A stretch of 64,000 bases of DNA from Fangia hongkongensis FSC776 = DSM 21703 (GTDB lineage Bacteria; Pseudomonadota; Gammaproteobacteria; Francisellales; Francisellaceae), in contig NZ_KB902243.1 of NCBI RefSeq assembly GCF_000379445.1, positions 296 through 64,295 of the forward strand, given 5' to 3'. The notes below the pieces were generated by a model. That model saw nothing but the letters and a program-made list of their open reading frames with translations, was not told where the DNA came from and searched no databases. The translations under genes and the position numbers were made by a program. Every line of letters starts with the position of its first letter. Positions within the stretch are counted from its first letter, which is position 1. Positions 17,299 to 26,626 of this stretch are shown here, piece after piece.

Positions 17299-18774
17299 AT
17301 GAATCAAATTCAAAAAAGTACCTATGATGCAATTTTGAAAGGTGTGGGTTTGGGTGAGCCAGTTGGTAACTCAATTTCTATTGATAATACAAGAGCTCCA
17401 GCGATTTGTTCTGCATTCGCTGTTGATGATGTTGCTGCTGGGTCATGTGCTGCATTAGCGCACCTAGCAAACATATACGGTCAGGCAATTGGACATCCAG
17501 AGCAAACTGCATTTATAGATCGACGCCATGCAGGAAATTCATTAAATAGCGTAGCTTGGCATTTTCAAAATGATTGGCAGCTTGATATCCGCGTAGTACA
17601 TACTGATATTAATGGTTTTTTTGAAACAAAAGACAGCAGAAGAATTATCTATAACGGGGCTTATCCACATTTACGGAAAATTGTACTAGATTATTTAGGT
17701 GTTCCTAATGATCATAACAGAATTGCTAAAGCGACCAAACAGTATAATGCGCTTGATCTGGAGCATGAATTGTCTCAGTTGGGTGCATGTGTTGCGATGG
17801 TTAGGAGTAAAGCAGAGTGGCTGGAACATGATCAAGGGAAGCTGCTAAGTGCGTTACCTGTGATCACACTGAACAAAATTCATGACTCAGAAGTTATTTC
17901 TATTAAAAAAGCATCAAGGTTATTAGAAGGTATTAAAGTACTTGATTTAAGTAAAGTGGTGGCCGGACCTACTGTGGCAAGAATGTTGGCAGACCATGGG
18001 GCAAGTGTGATACATTTGCGTCACCCTTATCAGGATCTGATTTATCCATTTGACATTGAAACAAGTTACGGCAAAGTGAATAGCTATATGGATTTTACAC
18101 GTGCGGGATGTAACGAGCGGTTTGAAGAGCTTATAAGTGAATGCAATGTGTTTTCTACAGGCTATCGTTTTGGTGGACTTAAACACTTGGGATTTGATAT
18201 TGAAAGAGTGTTGAAACTGAATCCAAATTTAATTCATGTGCATATGAATGCATATGGCTTTAGTGGACCATGGGCTGAAAAAAGAGGATTTGAACAGCTT
18301 GCCCAATCTGTTACAGGTGCAGCAGCATTTCAAGGAGGAGGGATAGACAGTCCACAATTAGTCCCGGCCTATATGAATGATTACCTAACAGGATATCTAG
18401 GTACGATTGGTGTGTTGGCAGCCCTTTATAAGCAGCTCTCAGAGGGAGGTGCTTGGCAGGTGGATGTTTCACTTGCAAGGACATGTATGTTTGTTATGGA
18501 GCAGGGGCATGTTAGCTATGATGAGCAAAAAGATAGCTCATTAGGTGAGATGAGGGATTGGTTGGTGGATCAGGTTGGACCATTAGGAACTTTGACTAGA
18601 CTAAAACCTGTAATTGACTATTCTCATATGCCTTGTTATTCCTCTATAACAGGAACGGCTCCTGGAACGCATATGGCTGTTTGGAATGGAGTTGCCGACC
18701 CAGGTTATCCGCCTCATTACCCAACCAAGCGCTTTGAACATCTAAAACTAATAGGCGATATGACATTGCGTTAG
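17299..18774 (+). CDS. CaiB/BaiF (class III) CoA-transferase family protein
   Basis: 491-aa member of the family III CoA-transferases, which move CoA between acids. The C-terminal part (from about 200) holds the family core: GIKVLDLSKVVAGPTVARMLADHGASVI, then HVHMNAYGFSGPW, then DYLTGYLGTIGVLAALY and VDVSLAR; the Asp in the DYLTG stretch is in the usual conserved area. The first 200 residues resemble a second, incomplete CaiB-like half (IIYNGAYPHLRKIVLDYLG), so the protein is longer than single-domain relatives (about 400 aa). Start chosen at ATG 17299 with AGGAG six nucleotides upstream; the frame is open from 17227. Substrate unknown. Confidence 0.75.
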   Translation: MNQIQKSTYDAILKGVGLGEPVGNSISIDNTRAPAICSAFAVDDVAAGSCAALAHLANIYGQAIGHPEQTAFIDRRHAGNSLNSVAWHFQNDWQLDIRVVHTDINGFFETKDSRRIIYNGAYPHLRKIVLDYLGVPNDHNRIAKATKQYNALDLEHELSQLGACVAMVRSKAEWLEHDQGKLLSALPVITLNKIHDSEVISIKKASRLLEGIKVLDLSKVVAGPTVARMLADHGASVIHLRHPYQDLIYPFDIETSYGKVNSYMDFTRAGCNERFEELISECNVFSTGYRFGGLKHLGFDIERVLKLNPNLIHVHMNAYGFSGPWAEKRGFEQLAQSVTGAAAFQGGGIDSPQLVPAYMNDYLTGYLGTIGVLAALYKQLSEGGAWQVDVSLARTCMFVMEQGHVSYDEQKDSSLGEMRDWLVDQVGPLGTLTRLKPVIDYSHMPCYSSITGTAPGTHMAVWNGVADPGYPPHYPTKRFEHLKLIGDMTLR

Positions 18775-18777
18775 CTT

Positions 18778-19317
18778 TCATTTATCTGTTTGCATATTAA
18801 AAGCATTAAGCGTAAATGCAACCAATGAATAATAGCCAATAATGGCAATGATCTCAACAAGCGTTTTTTCACCAAAAATCTCAGCCGATTGAGCATAAAG
18901 CATATCACTTATGCCTGTTTTATCTAAAGTGGATTTGGCTATTTTATATAAAAGCAATTGGCGATCATTAGCAAAATCAGGTGTTAGGCCGTCTTTAAGA
19001 GCCTTGCATACAGTGTTTGATAGTCCACTTTGTAGAGCAATGGGATGATGGATTTGCCATTCCCCTTTACATTGCCAGAAACTGGCCGTAATTAAGATAA
19101 GTAACTCAGACTCCTCAGGGTTTAAACTTGTATGATAGCGGCATACCTCTCCTAAGGCTTGTGCTTTCTCGCCAAGCTTGGGGCTTAGTAACCACGCAGA
19201 AAATGGACCATCCAAATTTCCTCGGCTTTTTAAGATACTGTCACGTAGCTGTTTTTGTTGCGCAGTAAGATTATCCTCTAAAATGCTTTTAAGTCGTGAT
19301 TGCATACTCTTCTCCAC
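18778..19317 (-). CDS. Carboxymuconolactone decarboxylase-like family protein
   Basis: 179-aa all-helical protein with the carboxymuconolactone decarboxylase/AhpD fold pattern (LNPEESELLILITASFW followed by HHPIALQSGLS). Many CMD-family proteins use a CxxC thiol pair; none is present here, so a peroxidase role like AhpD is unlikely. A related enzymatic or unknown role is possible. Converges on the CoA-transferase gene with a 3-nt gap. Confidence 0.72.
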   Translation of the reverse strand: MEKSMQSRLKSILEDNLTAQQKQLRDSILKSRGNLDGPFSAWLLSPKLGEKAQALGEVCRYHTSLNPEESELLILITASFWQCKGEWQIHHPIALQSGLSNTVCKALKDGLTPDFANDRQLLLYKIAKSTLDKTGISDMLYAQSAEIFGEKTLVEIIAIIGYYSLVAFTLNAFNMQTDK

Positions 19318-19483
19318 TTTTCATTAAAAACTATAGTGTTTGCTGTCACTATTTCAAGTATTGTGCAGGGCGGAAGAGATGCCCCAAGGCAAATAGTGGT
19401 TGATAACTAAAAAAAGTAATTAAATGCAAACGGCCGAATACGATGGCAATGTTTACGTATCAAATTTGATTTTGGAGGAAAGT

Positions 19484-19546
19484 GTGGCAGTAATCTCAGC
19501 GGTGCTTAGCACCATTTTTTTTTGGGAATTGCTTTGCCATTTTTAA
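19484..19546 (+). CDS. Possible 20-residue hydrophobic peptide
   Basis: A tiny frame opening with GTG 19484 has an unusually good ribosome site, TTGGAGG, five nucleotides upstream. It encodes a mostly hydrophobic 20-residue peptide. It lies on the plus strand between two minus-strand genes. Small hydrophobic peptides of this sort include type I toxins, but no family is recognisable and chance is quite possible. Confidence 0.2.
   Translation: MAVISAVLSTIFFWELLCHF
19501..19523 (+). terminator. Hairpin plus T9 run on the plus strand
   Basis: GGTGC/GCACC stem (19501-19513) with a 3-nt loop followed by ATTTTTTTTT. It has the shape of a Rho-independent terminator on the plus strand, yet both neighbouring genes are on the minus strand. 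It could end a small plus-strand transcript. Confidence 0.4.
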
Positions 19547-19583
19547 AGTAATGTGGGGACTATAATGAAGTTTTTGCTCTTAA

Positions 19584-20009
19584 CTAACGAGGGCAAAGCT
19601 CTGCGCCACTGAAGAAAAATGCAATTTCTTCTTTTGCAGTTTCTTCTGCATCAGAGCCGTGAACAGCATTTGCATCAATGCTGTCAGCGAAATCTGCGCG
19701 AATTGTGCCAGGTTCTGCTTCTTTTGGATTGGTTGCGCCCATAAGCTCACGGTTTTTGCTAATGGCGTTATCACCTTCTAGAACCTGAATCATGACAGGG
19801 CCTGAGATCATGAACTTCACTAAATCAGCATAGAAAGGACGCTCTTTGTGCACAGCATAAAATTCACCGGCTTCTTTTTCAGAAAGGTGCTTCATTTTAG
19901 CAGCAACAATTTCTAAGCCTGCTTTTTCAAAGCGTGCATAAATGTCACCAATAACGTTTTTAGCAACAGCGTCTGGTTTGATGATTGATAGGGTTCTTTG
20001 CTTGCTCAT
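19584..20009 (-). CDS. ndk: Nucleoside diphosphate kinase
   Basis: 141-aa enzyme that passes the gamma phosphate of ATP to other nucleoside diphosphates through a phospho-histidine. The phosphorylated residue H117 is in the signature NAVHGSD, and the N-terminal [11 protein letters not shown] is typical. Start ATG 20009 follows an AGGAGAAA ribosome site. A clear promoter lies 50-80 nt upstream. Monocistronic. Confidence 0.97.
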   Translation of the reverse strand: MSKQRTLSIIKPDAVAKNVIGDIYARFEKAGLEIVAAKMKHLSEKEAGEFYAVHKERPFYADLVKFMISGPVMIQVLEGDNAISKNRELMGATNPKEAEPGTIRADFADSIDANAVHGSDAEETAKEEIAFFFSGAELCPR

Positions 20010-20059
20010 ATTATTTCTCCTAATTTATTTAATATGGTGGAAAGTTTTAATTGCTCGAG

Positions 20060-20087
20060 ATTATACAAATGAGCGCTAAAATTGCAA
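20060..20087 (-). promoter_or_regulatory. Promoter of ndk
   Basis: On the minus strand: TTGCAA (20082-20087), a 16-nt spacer and perfect TATAAT (20060-20065). This gives a leader of about 45 nt before ndk. Confidence 0.65.
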
Positions 20088-20283
20088 AGTTTTTATTCTG
20101 ATGGAAAATGGTTGTTTTTATGATAAGTTTTTGCTTCACACTTTTTCTCTCATCCGTTAGAATGGCAGCACTTTTTGTGCGCGTAGCTGTTTTTATTCTG
20201 AGAAAAACGTATATACTGTAGGATACGTTATTGCGCAGAGCAGCTGTGTACTAATATATGAGAAGAAAAAGGAAAGCAAAAAT

Positions 20284-21291
20284 ATGAATAAATATTTATA
20301 TTTTTTCGTATCTAAAGCTAGGTCACTGTTGGGCTTGTCCAGATCTAGTGAACGTCACTCAAATAGCGTTGTTACAGAAAATGTCAACAAGAGAAAACGC
20401 CTCAATATTAAATCACTAATATTGGCGTTTTTTTTATTGCCTGCGACAGTGCTTTTAGCTGGGTGTGATTCGGGAATGATAGATCCACAGGGGCCAGTTG
20501 CTTCTTATGAGCTTAAACTGTTAATTTTTGCAACAGTGCTAATGCTTATTGTTGTAATCCCTGTCATATTCCTAACGCTCTGGTTCGCTTGGCGTTATCG
20601 CGCTTCTGCGACAGACTCAAAATACAAACCTGAATGGTCACATAGTACCAAGCTTGAGATAATCTGGTGGGCAATCCCGTGCGTGATTATTTTGATTCTT
20701 GCGATTGTGACTTGGGTGACAACGCATAAGCTGAATCCGTATAAGCCGCTTGATTCAGATAAAAAGCCAGTTGAAATTCAAGTGATTGCACTTGACTGGA
20801 AGTGGTTGTTTATCTATCCAGAGTATAAAATTGCGACAGTGAATTATATTGAAATCCCAACGCATAGACCAATTAATTTCAAAATTAGTTCTGCGGCGCC
20901 AATGAACTCATTTCTCATTCCGCAACTAGGTGGTCAAATCTATGCTATGACTGGCATGACAACACAGCTTCATTTGTTAGCAAGCAATGAAGGCAAGTAC
21001 CGTGGTTTCTCTGCAAACTATACGGGAACTGGGTTTGCGCATATGGAGTTCTATGCTAAAGCAACTTCTGAGGAAGGCTTTAACAAATGGGTAAAACAGG
21101 TGAAAGCAAGTCAAAAAGATTTAACTTGGAATTATTTCTGGGATCACCTTGTTAAGCGTTCAATAGATAATCCTGTTACTTACTACGGTACTGTAGATAA
21201 AAATTTGTTCCAGGATGTCGTTATGAGCTATATGATGCCGGATTATAAACCGGGCATGATGATGCACCATCATATGCATATGAGTCATTAA
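20284..21291 (+). CDS. cyoA: Cytochrome bo3 ubiquinol oxidase subunit II
   Basis: Membrane-anchored subunit II of the proton-pumping quinol oxidase. 335 aa, slightly longer than E. coli CyoA (315) because of a basic N-terminal extension of about 40 residues before the signal segment. Lipobox LAGC is near residue 60. Two transmembrane helices and the cupredoxin-like domain follow (VIALDWKWLFIYPE, then the SFLIPQLGGQIYAM segment). The Cu-A cysteines are absent, as expected for a quinol rather than cytochrome c oxidase. The C-terminus is Met/His-rich (MMMHHHMHMSH). First gene of cyoABCDE; ribosome site AAGGAAAG. A TATACT hexamer at 20212-20217 may be the -10 of the operon promoter, without a clear -35. 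Confidence 0.95.
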   Translation: MNKYLYFFVSKARSLLGLSRSSERHSNSVVTENVNKRKRLNIKSLILAFFLLPATVLLAGCDSGMIDPQGPVASYELKLLIFATVLMLIVVIPVIFLTLWFAWRYRASATDSKYKPEWSHSTKLEIIWWAIPCVIILILAIVTWVTTHKLNPYKPLDSDKKPVEIQVIALDWKWLFIYPEYKIATVNYIEIPTHRPINFKISSAAPMNSFLIPQLGGQIYAMTGMTTQLHLLASNEGKYRGFSANYTGTGFAHMEFYAKATSEEGFNKWVKQVKASQKDLTWNYFWDHLVKRSIDNPVTYYGTVDKNLFQDVVMSYMMPDYKPGMMMHHHMHMSH

Positions 21292-21320
21292 GTCGATTTG
21301 ATAAGTAATAGGAAAAGAAA

Positions 21321-23354
21321 ATGTTAGAAACATTAATTGGAAGGCTAAGTAATCCGCACGAGGTGTTTCCATACCTCTATGAGCCGGTTAGTCAACAGTT
21401 GATTATCTTAGGGATGTTTGTCTTTATTGTGATCGCTGGAATTGTGTTGGTAGGTGGTATTACCTATTTTAAAAAATGGGGTATGCTATGGCGTGATTGG
21501 ATCACGACAGTCGACCATAAGAAAATTGGGATTATGTATATAATCGTTGCACTTGTGATGCTCTTTAGAGGGTTTGTTGATGCAGCGATGATGAGAACAC
21601 AGCAGGCATTGGCCTCGGGCTCTTCGCATGGTTATTTGATTCCAGAGCATTTCGATCAGATTTTCACTGCTCACGGTGTAATTATGATCTTCTTTGTGGC
21701 GATGCCACTGATGTTCGGTTTGATCAATATTGCCGTGCCGCTTCAAATTGGCGCACGCGATGTTGCCTTTCCTTATTTGAACGCACTTAGCTTTTGGCTG
21801 TTTGTTGTTGGGGTGATCTTGGCAAATATGTCACTGTTAATTGGTGATTTTGCGCATACTGGTTGGTTGGCGTATCCACCATTTTCGGAGACCGCTTACA
21901 GCCCCGGGGTAGGTGTCGATTATTATATATGGGCCGTACAGATATCGGGTATTGGCTCATTAATGTCAGGGATTAACTTTTTTGTGACCATCATTAAAAT
22001 GCGTTGCAAAGGCATGGGCCTAATGAAAATGCCTGTTTTCACATGGACAGCACTTTGTGCAATGATCCTTGTGATCGCGGCTTTCCCTGTGTTGACCGTT
22101 ACTTTGGCATTATTAACATTAGATAGATATCTTGATTTCCATTTCTTCACCACAAGCTTTGGTGGTGATCAGATGATGTATGTTAATTTGATCTGGATTT
22201 GGGGTCACCCAGAAGTATATATCCTTATCTTGCCAGCATTTGGTATATTCTCAGAAGTTGCAGCGACATTCTCGCAAAAACGACTCTTTGGTTATGCGAC
22301 TATGGTCTGGGCGACGATTGCTATTACAATTCTTTCATTTACCGTTTGGCTGCATCACTTCTTTACAATGGGTGCGGGGGCCAACGTCAATGCGTTCTTT
22401 GGTGTGATGACAATGATTATTGCGATCCCAACTGGGGTGAAAATCTTTAACTGGCTTTTCACAATGTTCAGAGGGCGCATTATCTTTAAAACACCAATGT
22501 ACTGGTTGATTGGTTTTATTATCACATTCTCTATCGGTGGCATGACAGGTGTATTATTGTCTGTTCCGGGTGTTGACTTCCAAATGCACAACAGTGTGTT
22601 TCTTATCGCTCACTTCCATAATGTTATTATTGGTGGGGTGGTATTTGGTTATTTCGCAGGGCTTATCTATTGGTTCCCGAAAATGTTTGGCTTCACTTTG
22701 AATGAGCGCTTAGGTAAGTATTCTTTCTGGTGTTGGATTATTGGCTTTTTCGTTGCCTTTATGCCGCTTTACTACCTTGGTGCAAAAGGCATGACAAGAC
22801 GCTTATATCACTATGATGCCTCTACTGGTTTCCAACCGTGGTTAATTGTTGCTTGGTGTGGTGCAATGCTGATTGCTTTGGGTATTTTCTTCCAAGTGCT
22901 ACAGATCATTGTCAGTATCAAAGATAGACATAAAAACCGCGATGTAACAGGTGATCCGTGGAATGGGCGTACATTGGAGTGGTCAACAGCGTCTCCTGCT
23001 CAGTTCTATAACTTCCCGCATGATCCTGTGGCCAATGAGCGCGATTCTTTCTGGGAACAGAAGCAAAAAGGTCTTAATACACAAGATGAACCAATTGATA
23101 CACCGCAAACCTATCAAGATATTCATATGCCAAGAAATACCAGTATTTCATTCTTTATCGGCTTTTTCTCCTTGGTATTTGGATTTGCAGCTATCTGGCA
23201 TATCTGGTGGTTAGCTATTGTAGGGTTGGCTGGAATTTTAGTTTCAGTACTGATTCGCTCTTTTGACTATGATATTGACTATTTTGTGAAAGCAAAAGAA
23301 GTACAAGAGGTCGAAGAGGAACGCGAAAAATTAAAAGAAAAGGTGATAGCATGA
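21321..23354 (+). CDS. cyoB: Cytochrome bo3 ubiquinol oxidase subunit I
   Basis: Catalytic subunit with heme b, heme o3 and CuB, 677 aa (E. coli 663), about 15 transmembrane helices. Ligands are visible: His in [10 protein letters not shown] (heme b), WGHPEVY (CuB His and the cross-linked Tyr), WLHHFF (CuB pair) and [12 protein letters not shown] (heme o3 and heme b His). It reduces oxygen to water and pumps protons. 29 nt after cyoA, and overlapping cyoC by 4 nt (ATGA). Confidence 0.98.
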   Translation: MLETLIGRLSNPHEVFPYLYEPVSQQLIILGMFVFIVIAGIVLVGGITYFKKWGMLWRDWITTVDHKKIGIMYIIVALVMLFRGFVDAAMMRTQQALASGSSHGYLIPEHFDQIFTAHGVIMIFFVAMPLMFGLINIAVPLQIGARDVAFPYLNALSFWLFVVGVILANMSLLIGDFAHTGWLAYPPFSETAYSPGVGVDYYIWAVQISGIGSLMSGINFFVTIIKMRCKGMGLMKMPVFTWTALCAMILVIAAFPVLTVTLALLTLDRYLDFHFFTTSFGGDQMMYVNLIWIWGHPEVYILILPAFGIFSEVAATFSQKRLFGYATMVWATIAITILSFTVWLHHFFTMGAGANVNAFFGVMTMIIAIPTGVKIFNWLFTMFRGRIIFKTPMYWLIGFIITFSIGGMTGVLLSVPGVDFQMHNSVFLIAHFHNVIIGGVVFGYFAGLIYWFPKMFGFTLNERLGKYSFWCWIIGFFVAFMPLYYLGAKGMTRRLYHYDASTGFQPWLIVAWCGAMLIALGIFFQVLQIIVSIKDRHKNRDVTGDPWNGRTLEWSTASPAQFYNFPHDPVANERDSFWEQKQKGLNTQDEPIDTPQTYQDIHMPRNTSISFFIGFFSLVFGFAAIWHIWWLAIVGLAGILVSVLIRSFDYDIDYFVKAKEVQEVEEEREKLKEKVIA

Positions 23355-23956
23355 GCGCAGCTGTAGCAGATAATCATCACGGGGAGCATGAGCACCACTT
23401 TGATGGCTCAAACCGCGTGTTTGGTTTTTGGGTGTACATTATGAGTGACTGTGTGTTATTCGCAACGTTGTTTGCCGTATACGCAGTTTTCCATACACAT
23501 ACATTTGGTGGACCAAGTGGCAAAGAATTATTTGATCTGCCATTTGTTTTTATTGAAACATTATTTCTTCTTTTCAGTAGCTTCACCTTTGGTTTAGCAA
23601 TGCTTTCCAGAAACTCAGGTAGTGTCGCACGTGTCACAGGCTGGCTTTGGGTGACTGCTATTTTGGGTATTTGCTTTATTGCAATGGAGATTTATGAGTT
23701 TCACCATCTATACGTAGAAGGACATTACTGGGCATCGAGCGCGTTTCTTTCGTCATTCTTTGCTTTGGTAGGAACGCATGGTCTTCATGTGACTTTAGGT
23801 ATTGTTTGGATTATCAGCATGATTTTCCAATTGAAAAAGCATGGTATGACGCCTTTAACAAAAACGAAACTAACTTATTTAGGTTTGTTCTGGCATTTCT
23901 TGGATATCGTGTGGATTTTTGTTTTCTCCGTTGTTTATTTAATGGGAGCAATATAG
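23351..23956 (+). CDS. cyoC: Cytochrome bo3 ubiquinol oxidase subunit III
   Basis: 201-aa integral membrane subunit with five predicted helices and a His-rich N-terminus ([11 protein letters not shown]). E. coli CyoC is 204 aa. It has no redox centre and stabilises subunit I. Starts inside the cyoB stop (ATGA) and ends 1 nt before cyoD, so translation of the operon is coupled. Confidence 0.96.
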   Translation: MSAAVADNHHGEHEHHFDGSNRVFGFWVYIMSDCVLFATLFAVYAVFHTHTFGGPSGKELFDLPFVFIETLFLLFSSFTFGLAMLSRNSGSVARVTGWLWVTAILGICFIAMEIYEFHHLYVEGHYWASSAFLSSFFALVGTHGLHVTLGIVWIISMIFQLKKHGMTPLTKTKLTYLGLFWHFLDIVWIFVFSVVYLMGAI

Positions 23957-23957
23957 T

Positions 23958-24287
23958 ATGAGCGAGCATTTATACGATAAAGACACCGGTGCAGCTTATG
24001 GGACATATAAGTCCTATATCACAGGGTTTCTTCTCTCAATCATCATTACGGTAGTGGCTTTTGCGTTAGTGGGCTTTAAGGTATTTCCCCCAGTAGGTTT
24101 ATACATTTCAGTCGCTGTGTTGGCATTATTGCAGTTCTATGTGCAGCTGGTTTTCTTTTTGCACTTGAGCACAGATTCAAAAGCACGCTGGAATATGATT
24201 AGCTTTATATTCACGCTTGTTGTGGTAATTATTCTTCTTGTTGGTACGTTATGGATCATGTTCAATCTTTACACCATGATGATGTGA
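23958..24287 (+). CDS. cyoD: Cytochrome bo3 ubiquinol oxidase subunit IV
   Basis: 109-aa subunit with three transmembrane helices, matching E. coli CyoD (109 aa). The typical YVQLVFFLHLS segment is in the second half. Needed for assembly of the CuB site in E. coli. Its 3' end overlaps the start of cyoE. Confidence 0.95.
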   Translation: MSEHLYDKDTGAAYGTYKSYITGFLLSIIITVVAFALVGFKVFPPVGLYISVAVLALLQFYVQLVFFLHLSTDSKARWNMISFIFTLVVVIILLVGTLWIMFNLYTMMM

Positions 24288-25132
24288 GCCGGGTAAAGCA
24301 ATTGATATCCCTGACTAAACCAGGGATAATATTTGGTAATGTCGTCACTTTGTGTGGTGGCTATTTCTTAGAGGCCGATGGCCTTTTTTCTTGGTTATCA
24401 TTTCTTTCAGTGCTATTTGGTATGGCATTTGTGATTGCTTGTGGCTGTGTGCTGAATAACTATATTGATCGAGATATCGATAAGCTGATGAGTCGTACAC
24501 AAAAAAGGCCTTCTGCTTGTGGTTTGATTTCTTTAAAGTTTGCATTGAGCTATGCCTTTATACTCGGCGTTCTTGGCTTTTTATTTTTGTATATTGGTAC
24601 AAACCTTCTGACCATGTTGGTGGCGGCTATAGGTTTGTTTACTTATGTCGTAGCTTATACACTTTGGTTTAAAAGAAGCTCTACTTTTGGCACAATTGTC
24701 GGGGCAATCTCTGGTGCTGTGCCGCCTGTCATTGGCTACACGGCGGTGGTGAATCAGTTCAATGAAGTCGCTGTTGTTTTGTTTTTGATATTGTTCTGCT
24801 GGCAAATGCCACACTTTTTTGCCATTGCGATTTATCGTAAGGGCGATTACAAGGCTGCAAATATTCCTGTATTGCCATTGAAGCGAAGCATGCGCTATAC
24901 AAAAATGAATATGATGGTGTTTATTGTTTTGTATGTGGCGGCGACACTCGCGCTAAGCGCTGTAGCAAATACCCATTTATTATATCTTGCCTCAGCATTA
25001 ATTATGGGGTTAGTCTGGCTGATCCTGGGTGTGCAGGGCTTTTATACGGAAGATACGGTCAAATGGGCGCGGAAAGTTTTTATCTATTCAATTATTAATA
25101 TTACTATTCTCTCTATCATGATGATGGTGTAG
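24251..25132 (+). CDS. cyoE: Protoheme IX farnesyltransferase (heme O synthase)
   Basis: UbiA-type prenyltransferase that attaches farnesyl to heme B to give heme O, the cofactor of cytochrome bo3. The first Asp-rich motif NNYIDRDIDKLMSRTQKRP is clear, and about nine transmembrane helices follow. 293 aa from ATG 24251, overlapping cyoD by 37 nt. A start at GTG 24284, inside the cyoD stop (GTGA), would give a protein beginning just before the ISLTKPGI segment and is an equally good choice, as relatives begin there. Last gene of the cyo operon. Confidence 0.95.
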   Translation: MDHVQSLHHDDVSRVKQLISLTKPGIIFGNVVTLCGGYFLEADGLFSWLSFLSVLFGMAFVIACGCVLNNYIDRDIDKLMSRTQKRPSACGLISLKFALSYAFILGVLGFLFLYIGTNLLTMLVAAIGLFTYVVAYTLWFKRSSTFGTIVGAISGAVPPVIGYTAVVNQFNEVAVVLFLILFCWQMPHFFAIAIYRKGDYKAANIPVLPLKRSMRYTKMNMMVFIVLYVAATLALSAVANTHLLYLASALIMGLVWLILGVQGFYTEDTVKWARKVFIYSIINITILSIMMMV

Positions 25133-25273
25133 CCTCTAGTCTTGGTTGTCTTCTTGGGCAATTGAAAGTGCAATTGCTTCGTTAATAGAGAAATTGCACT
25201 GCATAATAAGGATGATCTTGTTGTTAAGATAAGTTACTCTCACCATGTGGTAAGAGAAGTATTGCGTAAGATG

Positions 25274-26476
25274 TTATAAACTCGGCAAGGTATTTGTTAG
25301 AGTGGCAACCTCTAAAAGAATCATGATTACAGCAATAATCAGAATAATAAGTAAATGGAGTTTACTGAGTCCTTTATGATTATTTTCTCTCGTTCTAATA
25401 ACCCAAGCCATTGCAGCGGGTAAACCAATCAGTAGAATTGCAACGAATATGCTCGCGTATCCGAGGGCTGTTTTAAAGCCATTTGGGTAGAAAACCGCAA
25501 ATAAAAGTGGTGGTAAAAAGGTAATAATAAAGGCAATTATTCGGGTGATATGGTTTTGTCTTTGTAGCTTATAAGTATCACGATTAAAGTCAAATAGTCC
25601 AAGTGTTACACCTAAAAACGAGGTGGTGACAGCGATGGCTTCAAATGCATAAGCAAACTTGCCGACAAAAGAGCTATGATAGCTTGAAACAATACCAGCG
25701 GTAATATTATTGGAGGTGATAATATCATGAAAGCCACCTTCTCCAAAAAGTGGAATAGAGCCTAAAGTTGTCGCACACCATAAGATATAAATAATAAGTG
25801 GAATAAAACTGCCGAAGATAATGGCGCGTCTTAGCACTTGTCTATCTGAGTCTACATAGGTTCTAAGTGTTGGAATAATATGATGGAAACCAAAGGAAGT
25901 AATCAAAATAGGAAAAGTGATCCAGATATAGTTGAAATTAGGTGTTTGCGTATTGATGTAACTTGCTTTAACTGCTGGCAATATAGCAATGATAAAGGCA
26001 AAAAAGGCGATAAATTTAAGGAGCATTAGAACTTTATTCGCATGGTCAACAGCCGTTGTGCCTAAATAAACAAATAGCCCAAGAATCATAATAAATAGTA
26101 GGCTGTTCAGCCAGTCAGGTCCGTGGATGTTGAGCATATTAAGACCGCTTGCAACCAAATTTCCCCCGCCTGCTGAATAGGCAGCAGTAAGAGAATAAAG
26201 AAGAAGTAAGTAACAGACCCAAGTGATGCTTTGCCCTGCTTTCCCAAGCGTTAAATAAGCCATGCGGCTAAAGTTGGTGCCGTTGTCCATCGTAAGGTTA
26301 ACATCAGCCAATAAAAGTGCGCTTTGCATCATAATAAACCATGTCACAATAAGCAAAATACTGGCAAGCCAAAAGCCGCTTCCAGCAACCGTGGCTGGGA
26401 TAGCAAGCATGCCGGCGCCAATACTTGTTCCAGTAATAATCATGGCCGACCCAAAGCCTTTAGATGATAAAATCAT
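25274..26476 (-). CDS. Aromatic amino acid permease (TyrP/Mtr, HAAAP family)
   Basis: Inner-membrane proton symporter of 400 aa with about 11 transmembrane helices. The family signature is at the N-terminus (GTSIGAGMLAIPATVAGSG), followed by GGGNLVASG. Length matches E. coli TyrP (403) and Mtr (414). Tyrosine or tryptophan are the likely substrates, and the two cannot be told apart by eye. Divergent from the ketosynthase operon at 26627 with 150 nt between the starts. Confidence 0.88.
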   Translation of the reverse strand: MILSSKGFGSAMIITGTSIGAGMLAIPATVAGSGFWLASILLIVTWFIMMQSALLLADVNLTMDNGTNFSRMAYLTLGKAGQSITWVCYLLLLYSLTAAYSAGGGNLVASGLNMLNIHGPDWLNSLLFIMILGLFVYLGTTAVDHANKVLMLLKFIAFFAFIIAILPAVKASYINTQTPNFNYIWITFPILITSFGFHHIIPTLRTYVDSDRQVLRRAIIFGSFIPLIIYILWCATTLGSIPLFGEGGFHDIITSNNITAGIVSSYHSSFVGKFAYAFEAIAVTTSFLGVTLGLFDFNRDTYKLQRQNHITRIIAFIITFLPPLLFAVFYPNGFKTALGYASIFVAILLIGLPAAMAWVIRTRENNHKGLSKLHLLIILIIAVIMILLEVATLTNTLPSL

Positions 26477-26626
26477 GAAGAACCCTCGTAAGATGTTTGG
26501 GGTATTTTAGCGCTCAGTATTATCAGATGCAATCGCAGCAGTATCAAAGCTGTTAAGAGGCTCTGCAAAATGCCTTGTCAGTGATATACTAATAAAATCA
26601 TCATTGAGACTATTAGCTTACATTTA

